A stretch of DNA of 64,000 bases, from contig JANXSF010000127.1 in assembly GCA_025352795.1 (NCBI GenBank), positions 52,586 through 116,585 of the forward strand, written 5' to 3'. The first letter of the stretch is position 1; each line of letters starts with the position of its first letter. Positions 18,536 to 26,779 of this stretch are shown here, in pieces. The notes beneath the pieces are model-generated. The model searched no databases, had not been told where the DNA came from, and was given only the letters and a program-made list of their open reading frames with translations. Source of the DNA: Acidobacteriota bacterium. Lineage in GTDB: Bacteria > Acidobacteriota > Terriglobia > Bryobacterales > Bryobacteraceae. The position numbers and the translations under genes were made by a program.

Positions 18536-19246
18536 TTAACGCTTGGAACGATTGCGACCGATCAGGGCCAAACCGAGCAGAGCGGAACCCATCAAACCCA
18601 TGGTTGCTGGTTCTGGAGTCTGACCGCGAACTGTGTAAGTGTAGGTGACCGATGCAGCAGCTAAACCGTTGGTAACCTGTGCAGAAGAGATGTTTCCGCC
18701 GCCACCTGTGAAGGTTGTTCCAGTGATGGTGTTGCCACCCAAAGTGAAGGTTCCCACTGCATTATAGGCACCGAGGGAAACTACAGCCACATCGCCCGTG
18801 TTTGCGGAAGTTGGAACAGGTGAGTAGTTAACGCTGTTGCAAGCTGCGGATGGAGTTGCGGCAGGGCAAGCACCTGAACCTGCGGGTCCGAGGGTGATAA
18901 AGCCGCTATTGAAGTTGGATACAAGCAAATCTGTTGGGATCAACGTTGCATCAGCAGAATTGGTGTTGAGGAAAAAATCCGCAGTCGAAACGTACTTGAA
19001 AGTCTGGCTGGCGTTGCTTGTGTTGGTCAAGTTCAACGAAGCAATGGTGTCTGTCGCAGTGAAGCGGATCGTCGCACCAGTCAAAATACCGATCGAAGGA
19101 TCGAACTTTGGCAAGGTAAGGTTATAGATAAAGTCGGTAAGGGTTGGACCTTGCGACGTGGTGTAGGTGATCTGTGCTGCGCTCGAAATCCCGGTGGCAA
19201 CCGTCAATAATGCGGCAGCCGTGATCATTTTTCTTAGATTTGTCAT
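18536..19246 (-). CDS. PEP-CTERM exported protein, paralogue 2
   Basis: Exported protein of 236 residues with signal peptide (MTNLRKMITAAALLTVATGI). Its beta-rich body shares stretches with its neighbours (TLTDFIYNLTLPKFDPSIG, LTGATIRFTATD, ISSAQVTNG). The C-terminal PEP-CTERM signal is TPEPATMGLMGSALLGLALI followed by basic residues. One pair of cysteines (GSGACPAATPSAACN) is kept in all three paralogues and may form a disulfide. It is expressed separately from its neighbours, having its own promoter, leader and terminator. Confidence 0.9.
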   Translation of the reverse strand: MTNLRKMITAAALLTVATGISSAAQITYTTSQGPTLTDFIYNLTLPKFDPSIGILTGATIRFTATDTIASLNLTNTSNASQTFKYVSTADFFLNTNSADATLIPTDLLVSNFNSGFITLGPAGSGACPAATPSAACNSVNYSPVPTSANTGDVAVVSLGAYNAVGTFTLGGNTITGTTFTGGGGNISSAQVTNGLAAASVTYTYTVRGQTPEPATMGLMGSALLGLALIGRNRSKR

Positions 19247-19343
19247 TTTCTCCGTTTTCTCCTAAAGTCCCTGCGAAGTAGAAGCGGTGCGTTCACCATC
19301 TCTTAAGCAGGGATATAAATATACAGGTCCTCAAATAGAACTG
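19247..19343 (-). promoter_or_regulatory. Conserved, apparently structured 5' leader of PEP-CTERM gene 2
   Basis: Second copy of the leader. The outer stem is a perfect 7-bp helix, TCCCTGC (19307-19313) with GCAGGGA (19268-19274), different in sequence from copies 1 and 3. The inner hairpin is GGTG-AACG-CACC (19286-19297): stem unchanged, loop changed. The GAGAT and CTTCTACTT flanks are unchanged. The hairpin lies 39 bases before the ATG. Confidence 0.6.
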
Positions 19344-19349
19344 AACTGT

Positions 19350-19379
19350 ATAATAACCCTAGTTTGCCACTAAGGTCAA
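19350..19379 (-). promoter_or_regulatory. Sigma70-type promoter of PEP-CTERM gene 2
   Basis: Minus-strand TTGACC (19374-19379) and TATTAT (19350-19355) with an 18-base spacer; shifting the -10 by one base gives 17. It corresponds in position to the promoters of the two paralogues. Confidence 0.7.
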
Positions 19380-19496
19380 TAGGTTAGGCAAAAAAATTGA
19401 AGCGACTACACTATTACCTAGGTGTTTATGAGGTACTAAGGGCCAACGTTAGCGGGACAGGCTCAAGTGTTGGAGGGAAACGTATTGGGGGCCTTG

Positions 19497-19558
19497 AAAA
19501 ACCGCTCCCTCGCGGTCACGGCTCCGTAGAATCAGTGTGTTACCGAGCCGTGATCGCA
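19497..19558 (-). repeat. Truncated copy of the dispersed element (palindromic part)
   Basis: One arm (ACCGCTCCCTCGCGGTCACG) and the asymmetric centre match the palindromes at 17151-17227 and 27311-27387. The other arm stops after GAGCCGTGATCGCA, where the adjoining terminator of paralogue 3 begins. The centre is in the same orientation as the 27-kb copy. Confidence 0.75.
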
Positions 19559-19594
19559 CAAAAACAAAACGAGACCGGCATGAGCCGGTCTCGT
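19559..19594 (-). terminator. Rho-independent terminator of the third PEP-CTERM gene
   Basis: A perfect 11-bp stem (ACGAGACCGGC with GCCGGTCTCGT) around the loop ATGA, followed on the minus strand by TTTTGTTTTTG. It lies 35 bases after the stop codon. Confidence 0.88.
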
Positions 19595-19629
19595 TTCAAC
19601 TGCGATACTGCGGTAATCCAACAACCAAA

Positions 19630-20346
19630 CTATTTCTTACGACGACCGAGGAATGCCAGCCCGAGGAGCGAGGTGCCCATCAGAGCCATGGTTGCCGGTT
19701 CTGGAGTCCCGGTTGGGGTGGAGTAGGTGTAGGTAACGATTGCACTTGCAGTTCCGTTGGTGACCTGAGCCGAGCTCACATTGCCACCGCCACCGGTGAA
19801 AGTGGTTGAGGTGCTGGTGAATCCGCTAAGGGTGAAAGTTGCACCACCCGATCCAATGTAGCTAGCCAGAATGTTCACAGCGACATCGCCCGTATTTGCT
19901 GTAACTGGCGCAGGTGTATAACTAACGCTATTGCAAGCTGCTGAAGGAGTAGCAGCCGGACAAACACCGCTACCGGATGGTCCAAGCGTGATGAAACCGC
20001 CAGTTGTAAAGTTGTTCATCATCAAGTCGGTAGTGGTCAGTGTGCCGTCACCAGCCGTATTTCCAGTTAACAGGAAATCGGCATCGGAGACGTATTTGAA
20101 AGTCTGGTTGGCCTGACTGGTGTTGGTCAAGTTGAGTGAGGCAACTGTGTTGCCTGCGGTGAACCGAATGGTTGCACCTGTTAAGGTACCGATGCTGCTA
20201 TCGAACTTCGGTAGGACTAGGTTAATAGTGAAATCGGTGAGCTGTGGACCCTGAGATGCGTTGTAGCTAATTACAGCCGCATTCGAGATTCCAGAAGCAA
20301 CCACCATCATGGCTGTGGTCTTGATCATTGTACGTAAAGTTGACAT
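19630..20346 (-). CDS. PEP-CTERM exported protein, paralogue 3
   Basis: Exported protein of 238 residues, third member of the tandem family. Signal peptide (MIKTTAMMVVASGISNAA), beta-rich body (TDFTINLVLPKFDSSIGTLT, TGATIRFTAGNTVASLNLTN) and C-terminal PEP-CTERM signal (TPEPATMALMGTSLLGLAFL, then GRRKK). The ATG at 20346 was chosen over an upstream in-frame start because the same GGAGAA/CGGAGAAA leader ends there in all paralogues. No exosortase gene is in the window, so the sorting enzyme must be elsewhere. Confidence 0.9.
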   Translation of the reverse strand: MSTLRTMIKTTAMMVVASGISNAAVISYNASQGPQLTDFTINLVLPKFDSSIGTLTGATIRFTAGNTVASLNLTNTSQANQTFKYVSDADFLLTGNTAGDGTLTTTDLMMNNFTTGGFITLGPSGSGVCPAATPSAACNSVSYTPAPVTANTGDVAVNILASYIGSGGATFTLSGFTSTSTTFTGGGGNVSSAQVTNGTASAIVTYTYSTPTGTPEPATMALMGTSLLGLAFLGRRKK

Positions 20347-20440
20347 TTTCTCCGTTATTCTCCAAAGACTCAATTACCAAGTAGTAGCGGTGAATTCACC
20401 ATCTCAAGGCATGAGTAGAAATAAGTAGTCCTAGTAGAAC
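20347..20440 (-). promoter_or_regulatory. Conserved, apparently structured 5' leader of PEP-CTERM gene 3
   Basis: Third copy of the leader. The outer stem pairs ACTCATGCC (20408-20416) with GGTAATTGAGT (20368-20378), with a small internal bulge. The inner hairpin GGTG-AATT-CACC is at 20389-20400, 42 bases before the ATG, with GAGAT and CTACTACTT flanks. Confidence 0.6.
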
Positions 20441-20447
20441 TATACTT

Positions 20448-20476
20448 ACCATACTTGACTTTCGCGGCATGGTCAA
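20448..20476 (-). promoter_or_regulatory. Sigma70-type promoter of PEP-CTERM gene 3
   Basis: Minus-strand TTGACC (20471-20476) followed after 17 bases by TATGGT (20448-20453), a weaker -10 than in the paralogues but in the equivalent place. Confidence 0.6.
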
Positions 20477-20650
20477 GTAGTAATGTTCTTAATAACTTAC
20501 CTAGTACTCTCGTACCATCGGCATACTCCTAGGAGTAAGTACCACTAAGGTGTATCCCTGCTAGCACAGTTGTGTCGTCTGTAGAACTCCAAACAACCCC
20601 CAAACCACTGAAAACAAATCTTGGAATGCGCCGTGCATTGCACTTTTGTT

Positions 20651-21397
20651 ATGAAACCACCCCAAATCCTGTCCATAGCCCTCCACGCGGCACTCACCAC
20701 CTTACTGCTGATCCCCATCACCACCTCCTCTTTACCTATTGCCTTGATAGAACCCCACATGCAAGTGGTGCTAGAACCTATCCGTCTAAAACTGCCCGCT
20801 ATTGCAAATGCCGATGCCGTTGGCCCGCAATTTGCTCCACCAATCAGCCAAGGTAACCCCCCGAAAGTCGCTCCCCGACCCTTGCTTCCTCCCCAGTTGC
20901 GTCCTGAACTGCCTTCCATCTTAATGATTGAGCCGACTATGGATCTGGCGGTGCAACCCAATGCGGCACTGACCAAGTTCGCGCAAATTGGTTTGCCCTG
21001 GGCCCCTCCCGGTCCGCCATCTTTGGGAAATGGTAAAAACGGCTATCTGGGTGACGATAGCAGCGGGCCTAAAGGGTTCGGACCAGGTCCAGGAGGCAGG
21101 GGTGTGGTGGTCAGCACCAAGTGTGCGCAGTCGGTGAGCCCGGTGCTGGTATATAAAGTGGAACCTGAATTCACCGAAGAAGCTCGCCGAGCCCGTGTTC
21201 AAGGTTCTGTTCTGATCAAAGCCGTGATCAGCGAAGCAGGCATGGTACGAGATCCACAAGTGACCCGCAGTTTAGGGTTGGGTTTGGATGAACGGGCGCT
21301 GGAGGCGGTTGAGAAGTGGCGATTTAAGGCAGGATCAAAAAATTGCAGCCCAGCAGCAATGAGCGCCTATATTGAGGTGAGCTTCCACCTATTGTGA
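20651..21397 (+). CDS. TonB-family protein (energy transducer-like)
   Basis: Protein of 248 residues. It has one N-terminal membrane segment (QILSIALHAALTTLLLIPIT), a long Pro-rich periplasmic spacer (about 60-150), and a C-terminal TonB-like domain. That domain contains VLVYKVEPEFTEEARRARVQ, GSVLIKAVISEAG, and LDERALEAVEKWRFKAG. TonB proteins pass inner-membrane energy to outer-membrane receptors, and a TonB-dependent receptor is encoded 0.5 kb away. No ExbB or ExbD gene is here. The frame opens at a TTG at 20621, but the ATG at 20651 directly before the membrane segment is the likely start. Confidence 0.82.
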   Translation: MKPPQILSIALHAALTTLLLIPITTSSLPIALIEPHMQVVLEPIRLKLPAIANADAVGPQFAPPISQGNPPKVAPRPLLPPQLRPELPSILMIEPTMDLAVQPNAALTKFAQIGLPWAPPGPPSLGNGKNGYLGDDSSGPKGFGPGPGGRGVVVSTKCAQSVSPVLVYKVEPEFTEEARRARVQGSVLIKAVISEAGMVRDPQVTRSLGLGLDERALEAVEKWRFKAGSKNCSPAAMSAYIEVSFHLL

Positions 21398-21398
21398 T

Positions 21399-21863
21399 TT
21401 ATTGGGGAATAGCGCGGTCACATTCGGCGATCCCAGCCTCAGCCTGCTTCTTACGACGTTCCGATTCCGCCGTCTGCGGCTTCCAACTGCTCCAGCGTGC
21501 CTGATTTTTCTGAAACAGTAGCCGAGCCCAACCGTAATGATGGTTGCTCAGCAGCATGGTGGCATACAGTTGATCCAGATCGGAACAAACCTCCATGGCG
21601 GCCAGCGTCGGTTGTGGAGCGGTGAGCACGCGGGTCATGATGGCCTGGCCTTCAGTGATCCGCGCCCCGGCCAAATCACGCTTGCCAGACTTGAGCAACG
21701 CCTCGGCGTCACGGTGAATCGTCACAAGTTGAGTTACAGATTCGGCGTACCAGGCTTGTTCAGTGATGTTAGGCGATGGAACTTCAGCAGTGGGCGCCGG
21801 ACTACAGGCACAAAATACCAAGCAGACAAAACAAAGGAATAATTTGTTGTTATCAGCGTTCAT
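21399..21863 (-). CDS. Putative lipoprotein of unknown function
   Basis: Protein of 154 residues with a hydrophobic N-terminus and a lipobox-like site (LVFCACS, lipidated Cys near residue 20). The mature part is helical and charged (IHRDAEALLKSGKRDLAGAR, AGIAECDRAIPQ). It follows the TonB-dependent receptor by 17 bases on the same strand, so the two are probably co-transcribed. Its start codon and first residues (MNADNN) come from a repeat-like sequence at 21850-21880 and no ribosome site is visible. Confidence 0.7.
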   Translation of the reverse strand: MNADNNKLFLCFVCLVFCACSPAPTAEVPSPNITEQAWYAESVTQLVTIHRDAEALLKSGKRDLAGARITEGQAIMTRVLTAPQPTLAAMEVCSDLDQLYATMLLSNHHYGWARLLFQKNQARWSSWKPQTAESERRKKQAEAGIAECDRAIPQ

Positions 21864-21880
21864 CGGCGTTCATCAGCGGC
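21850..21880. repeat. Short iterated GTTCATC-type repeat
   Basis: Iterations of TATCAGCG, TTCATCGGCG and TTCATCAGCG fill the gap between the TonB-dependent receptor stop and the lipoprotein gene and supply the lipoprotein start. They resemble degenerate members of the ATCTGCG-type repeats at 30269 and 59011. Confidence 0.5.
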
Positions 21881-24800
21881 CTAAAAAAGGATCTTCAGCG
21901 CTATACGCATGCGACGTTCCGTGGCTGCGGCAGCAGTAATTTCAGCAAACCCGCCGGAAGATACGGTGGCTGCCGGATTTCCGAATGCTGGCGTGTTGGT
22001 AACGTTAAACACTTCAAACCGAAATTGGAAGGTGGTCCGTTCCTGCACTTTGAAGCTGCGGAACAAACTGGCGTCTGAGTTGAATGTCCCTGGACCCCGC
22101 AATAAGTTACGTCCAGTGCTGCCGAACCGAACATCGGTCACCGCTTTGAACGCCAATGGATCAAAATACTTCTCGCCACGGCCAATGCCACCCAGAATCT
22201 CAACGTGCTCCAAAACCTGGTCTGCTGTTTGGGCATTGCCGGGGGAGTTCAACGAAGTTGCCGAGGAACCTACTGTAAAAGGAGTGCCGTCTATTACGCT
22301 CATCGTTCCATTAACCTGCCAGCCACCGGCCAGCTTCTTTGCAAACCCGTGATTCAGCATTTTCTGACCCTTACCGAATGGCAATTGATACACGCCAAAC
22401 ACCTGCAAATTACGAGGACGGTTGAACCCGGCCACGGCCCGATTCCGCTGGAACATAGAGGGACCATTCCAACTTAAACCGGAATCGCTATTATCGTCGT
22501 AGTTAAGTGACTTTGAGTAAGTAAACGACACTCCAAACGATCCGCCACGCAGACGGCGTGTTAATCGAGCTTGCAGGGAATTGTAAGTGGCGTTATTGAA
22601 GGGCGTCATCTCCTTAATATCGGCGGTGCGACCGTAGGTGGGAAATAGCTGGCGTCCGGCATTGCCAACCCCTGGGGCATCGGCGGAATTCAAGTTGATG
22701 ATTGCTGTCTGCCGCACGGCACGTGTCCCCACGTAGCCGGCCTGACCGACAAAGCCAAATCCCAGATCCTGCTGAATGGTGAAGTTATAAGACTGAATGT
22801 ATCCGCGCTTATAATCTTGCGGAAAGGTGGTGTCACCTATGTTCGTGGGTAACACAATCGTCGGCTGACTTAGATCGGGGCCAACCACAGTGGGCAATCC
22901 AGTGCGCAGGCTACCTGCGGCCATGTAGGAAGTGGCACCGGAAAGTTGAAGTGAGATTACCGAAGGGTAGGCATCGCGCAGATAGCGGAACGAACTGGGA
23001 TCAATGCTAATGCCGAAGCCGCTACGAATCACAGTGCGGTCACTCAAGCGGTAAGCCAGACCGAAACGGGGGGCCAGTTGTCCCAAGCCAACATTCAAGC
23101 CAGTGTCCGTAGGGGTGTTGCCCACTCCACCAATGAATACTTTATCGGTTGCCGGATCGTAACGTTCGCCGCCACGATGATCGCGCGTGGCAAAGGGATA
23201 GTATTCATAACGGGTGCCGTAGTTGATGGTTAATTTGCGGGTGACCTGCCAGGAATCGCGGATGAAGAAGCCGTAGGAAGGCATGCGCACGGCTGATGGA
23301 TTCACATATTGCAAGTCTTTCCCCATGGCAGTGGGCAGGCCCAGCAGGAAATCGGCCCATCCGTTGTAGGTGTTGGATGTGGCCGCGCCTTTGGCATTCA
23401 AAATCGTCAAGCCGCCAGTGAAGTTGAAGCCTCCGCGCGGTCCATACGATGTCTGCGGTTGAAAGTGGTTGATGGTGTAGTAAGCGTATTCGCCGCCAAA
23501 GCGGATGGAGTGTGCGCCCTTTACCCAACTAAGATTCAGCACGCCGCCGAACTGATTATCGCGGAATAAAAAGGGATTGGAAACGTTGGGATTGCCGAAA
23601 TTAGAGAAGCCGGAAACGGTAAAGCGAGGCACTCCACCTTGCAAGCGATAGCTGCCATTTGTTCCGGGAATGCCTAGCACCTCCAATCCATAATTCTTGC
23701 CGATGTCCACACTTTCCCCCTGCAGGCGCAGCCGGGTGAAGCCGATGTTGCCATCTAATAGAATGCGCGGGTTCACAGTGTAAGTTCCGCCGACAGAAGC
23801 GCTTTGAATCAGCCCGCTGGCTGTGCCTGGTTGACCACCATTGAGTGCGTCGCCCCCGGCCAGGCCGAAGCTGGGAGGATCGAAAATATTACTTGGTGAA
23901 AAGCTGTAACGGGTGAATAGCGTGGTCTTCGATGTGGGATTGTAAGTCACCTTAAAATCCGAATTATATCGATTGAAGAGGTAGCTGCCACTGGCAAAGT
24001 AATCGTTGGTAACACCGGTCAAGGTTGGCGTTGGCAGCATGGCCGCCATCTTAGCTGCTGCCGGATCAATGCGACTGGCAGGAATGATTTTGCCGGGAAA
24101 GAGTGAGCGTTCGGTGCCATCGGGATTGCCCGAAGCGGGGTCGAAAATATTAGCTGTGTTGTAGGGGGTGAAGTCACCGCGCTTGAGTGCATCAGTAGGC
24201 AGCGTGCGCAGGCCGGATGCATTCAAGCGGCGCGACGTCATTTCCCAATTGGCGAAGAAAAACAATTTGTTCTTGATGATGGGACCACCGAAAGTGCCCC
24301 CTGGTTGATTCAAAATGTTTTTTGCGGGATGGTTGGGGTCCCCTGGGCAAGTATAGAGGCAATAGAAATAGTTCCGAGCCTTCACCGCACTGTTGGTGTG
24401 ATACCAGTGGGCAGTGCCATGGAACTGATTGGTGCCGGACTTAATGGTGACGTTGATGGCCGCACCCCCTGCCATTCCCTGTTCGGCATCAAAGCTATTG
24501 GTAACAATGTTCACCGTTTCAATGGCATCTGCTGGCGGTACATAGGCGATGATATGCGGCAACCAGGGATAGCTGACGGTGGCCCCATCCAGGCGGGTGT
24601 TGTTATTGGATCGTGAAACGCCGTTGACGTTAGTGCCCATGGAACGCTGTGGATTTCCAGCATCGGAATGCAGTTCTTCTGGCGGAGTAAAGCCAGGGAC
24701 CAGCTTCAACAGATTCTGAAAGTTCCGCCCGCCATCCAAGGGAAGGTTTTCCACTTCCACTGAAGAAATCTGCACGTTCACATCGGCCCGATCGGTTTGC

Positions 24801-25162
24801 AGCACGGCGGCGGTCGCTTCCACGGTGACCGTCTCATTCACTTGGGCAATCTGCATTTTCACGTCATAACGGCGAATGGAATTGGCCTCAATGGGAATGC
24901 CCGCGTGATTCACGGTGCCAAAGGCAGTGGCGGCGACAATGACGTTGTAAGTGCCTGGCTGTAGATCATTGAATGAATAAAAGCCCCGCTCATCGGTGAC
25001 CGCTTTACGCGACACTCCCGTATCTGAATTCCTGGCTTCCACCTTCGCACCGGGGAGCGGAGCGGTTGAGGCATCGGTAACATTCCCGGTGAGAGATCCG
25101 TAGAGCACTTGCGCGTTGGCGGCGCAGGGGATGAGCAGGAGTAGAGTGACCAAGCGAAACAT
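21881..25162 (-). CDS. TonB-dependent receptor with carboxypeptidase regulatory-like domain (Oar-like)
   Basis: Outer-membrane transporter of 1093 residues. After a signal peptide (LVTLLLLIPCAANAQ) comes a carboxypeptidase-regulatory-like domain (about 20-110, LTGNVTDASTAPLPGAKVEA). A plug follows (VENLPLDGGRNFQNLLKLVP), then a long beta-barrel ending in phenylalanine (ALKILF). Such Oar-like receptors are expanded in Acidobacteria and import large or complex substrates; the ligand cannot be read here. A lipoprotein gene follows and a TonB-like gene converges, which fits a partial uptake system. Confidence 0.92.
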   Translation of the reverse strand: MFRLVTLLLLIPCAANAQVLYGSLTGNVTDASTAPLPGAKVEARNSDTGVSRKAVTDERGFYSFNDLQPGTYNVIVAATAFGTVNHAGIPIEANSIRRYDVKMQIAQVNETVTVEATAAVLQTDRADVNVQISSVEVENLPLDGGRNFQNLLKLVPGFTPPEELHSDAGNPQRSMGTNVNGVSRSNNNTRLDGATVSYPWLPHIIAYVPPADAIETVNIVTNSFDAEQGMAGGAAINVTIKSGTNQFHGTAHWYHTNSAVKARNYFYCLYTCPGDPNHPAKNILNQPGGTFGGPIIKNKLFFFANWEMTSRRLNASGLRTLPTDALKRGDFTPYNTANIFDPASGNPDGTERSLFPGKIIPASRIDPAAAKMAAMLPTPTLTGVTNDYFASGSYLFNRYNSDFKVTYNPTSKTTLFTRYSFSPSNIFDPPSFGLAGGDALNGGQPGTASGLIQSASVGGTYTVNPRILLDGNIGFTRLRLQGESVDIGKNYGLEVLGIPGTNGSYRLQGGVPRFTVSGFSNFGNPNVSNPFLFRDNQFGGVLNLSWVKGAHSIRFGGEYAYYTINHFQPQTSYGPRGGFNFTGGLTILNAKGAATSNTYNGWADFLLGLPTAMGKDLQYVNPSAVRMPSYGFFIRDSWQVTRKLTINYGTRYEYYPFATRDHRGGERYDPATDKVFIGGVGNTPTDTGLNVGLGQLAPRFGLAYRLSDRTVIRSGFGISIDPSSFRYLRDAYPSVISLQLSGATSYMAAGSLRTGLPTVVGPDLSQPTIVLPTNIGDTTFPQDYKRGYIQSYNFTIQQDLGFGFVGQAGYVGTRAVRQTAIINLNSADAPGVGNAGRQLFPTYGRTADIKEMTPFNNATYNSLQARLTRRLRGGSFGVSFTYSKSLNYDDNSDSGLSWNGPSMFQRNRAVAGFNRPRNLQVFGVYQLPFGKGQKMLNHGFAKKLAGGWQVNGTMSVIDGTPFTVGSSATSLNSPGNAQTADQVLEHVEILGGIGRGEKYFDPLAFKAVTDVRFGSTGRNLLRGPGTFNSDASLFRSFKVQERTTFQFRFEVFNVTNTPAFGNPAATVSSGGFAEITAAAATERRMRIALKILF

Positions 25163-25231
25163 GCATAAGTTATATCAAATCTGCGGTTACCCATCACGTC
25201 TGATTTGCCTGACAGGTTATTATGAATTCTC

Positions 25232-26644
25232 ATGCTTCGGCTATTTGCACTCATTACCATGTCACTTGTCGGGAACGCCCAACCCTTCGATCTTGTGCTG
25301 CAAGGGGGTCGCGTGATGGACCCCGAATCCGGGCTGGACGCGATTCGCAATGTAGGGATTCGCCAAGGGAAAATTGCCGCCATTTCCGCGCGTTCGTTGA
25401 AGGGAACAAAAACGATTGACGTTAAAGGTCTGGTGGTATCGCCGGGATTCATTGATCTGCATTCGCACGGGCAGACGCCGGAAAATTATCGACTGAAGGC
25501 TCGTGACGGCGTGACCACGGCCCTGGAATTGGAGATCGGCGTGAGTGCTGTACCGCCTTGGTATCAGGCCAGGGAAGGCAAGGCGTTGATTAATTATGGA
25601 GCCAGCATCGGGCATGTTCCGGCTCGTATGACGGTGATGAAAGATACCGGCGATTGGTTGCCTCGCGATAACGCCATCACCAAGGTGGCCACGCGTGAGG
25701 AGCAAATCGCCATTAGGGAATTGTTGCGTCAAGGGTTGCGCGATGGAGGCCTGGGGATTGGGTTCGGCTTTTCCTACACACCCAAAGCTGGCACCGAAGA
25801 GCTGCAGGAATTATTTGAACTGGCTGGCCAAACCAAGAGCCCGACATTCATTCATATGGGTCATGGAACACTGGGCGAACCGGGTATTGCGGCGGCGCTG
25901 CATGAAGTGATTGCCATGGCTGCGGTGACTGGGGCACCCGTGCATGTGGTGCATATCGGAGCGTCAAGCACGTCAAAGTTCGATCTGGCAATGAAGATCA
26001 TTGCCGATGCGCGGGCTCATGGGATCGACATCACGACGGAAGCTTATCCGTACATTGCCGGGATGACGCGTCTTGAAACAGCTATCTTTGACGCAGGCTT
26101 TCAGGAAAAACTGGGCATCACTTACAAAGACATGATGTGGGTTGAAACTGGCGAGCGACTTACTGCGGAAACGTTTGAAAAGTATCGTAAGCAAGGCGGC
26201 TTGGTGGCTACTTTTACTAATACGGAAGAGATGATTCGTAAGGTGGTGGCGCATCCCAACGTAATGATTGCCAGTGACGGCATTATGGAAGATGGCAAGG
26301 GGCATCCACGGGCTGCTGGATCGTATGCCCGCGTGTTGGGATTGTATGTGCGCGAACAGCAGTTACTAACACTAATGGATGCGATTCGTAAGATGAGCCT
26401 GATGCCAGCGCAGCGGTTGGAAACTGTTTCCCCGACAATGCGCAATAAGGGTCGTATCAAAGTGGGTGCCGACGCCGATTTAGCGGTATTCGATGCGGTC
26501 AAAGTGATTGACCGGGCGACGTATGAAAAAGCCAACTTGCCTTCTGAAGGTATTCCGTTTGTGCTGGTGGGTGGGGAATTGGTGGTTCGCAATGGGCAGA
26601 TTGTGGAGGGCGTGACCCCAGGCAAAGGCATCCGAACCCGATAG
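25232..26644 (+). CDS. Exported amidohydrolase, D-aminoacylase-like
   Basis: Amidohydrolase-superfamily enzyme of 470 residues with a short signal peptide (MLRLFALITMSLVGNAQ). Metal-binding DLHSHGQ is near residue 78. The domain opens with DLVLQGGRVMDPESGLDAIR and closes with IKVGADADLAVFD, as in N-acyl-D-amino-acid deacylases and dihydroorotase-like enzymes. It probably hydrolyses N-acylated D-amino acids or related amides outside the cytoplasm; the substrate is not certain. It is divergent from the TonB-dependent receptor, so the two may handle related compounds (inference). Confidence 0.82.
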   Translation: MLRLFALITMSLVGNAQPFDLVLQGGRVMDPESGLDAIRNVGIRQGKIAAISARSLKGTKTIDVKGLVVSPGFIDLHSHGQTPENYRLKARDGVTTALELEIGVSAVPPWYQAREGKALINYGASIGHVPARMTVMKDTGDWLPRDNAITKVATREEQIAIRELLRQGLRDGGLGIGFGFSYTPKAGTEELQELFELAGQTKSPTFIHMGHGTLGEPGIAAALHEVIAMAAVTGAPVHVVHIGASSTSKFDLAMKIIADARAHGIDITTEAYPYIAGMTRLETAIFDAGFQEKLGITYKDMMWVETGERLTAETFEKYRKQGGLVATFTNTEEMIRKVVAHPNVMIASDGIMEDGKGHPRAAGSYARVLGLYVREQQLLTLMDAIRKMSLMPAQRLETVSPTMRNKGRIKVGADADLAVFDAVKVIDRATYEKANLPSEGIPFVLVGGELVVRNGQIVEGVTPGKGIRTR

Positions 26645-26738
26645 CCATTGGTTGAAAACCACCATGTTGGTGGAGATAGGCCGAGGCAGCGGTTGGAGCT
26701 TTACTTATTTATCAGATATTTAACATTGGCATAACATT

Positions 26739-26754
26739 GGCCACTGGTTTGCAA
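26739..26754 (+). promoter_or_regulatory. Possible sigma54-type promoter
   Basis: TGGCCACTGGTTTGCA has GG and GC separated by exactly ten bases, as in -24/-12 promoters, and lies about 25 bases before the ATG of the Gly/Tyr-rich gene. The central bases differ from the consensus, so it is only a candidate. Confidence 0.3.
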
Positions 26755-26779
26755 TGGAAGAGAGTGAGGAGAAAATCGA

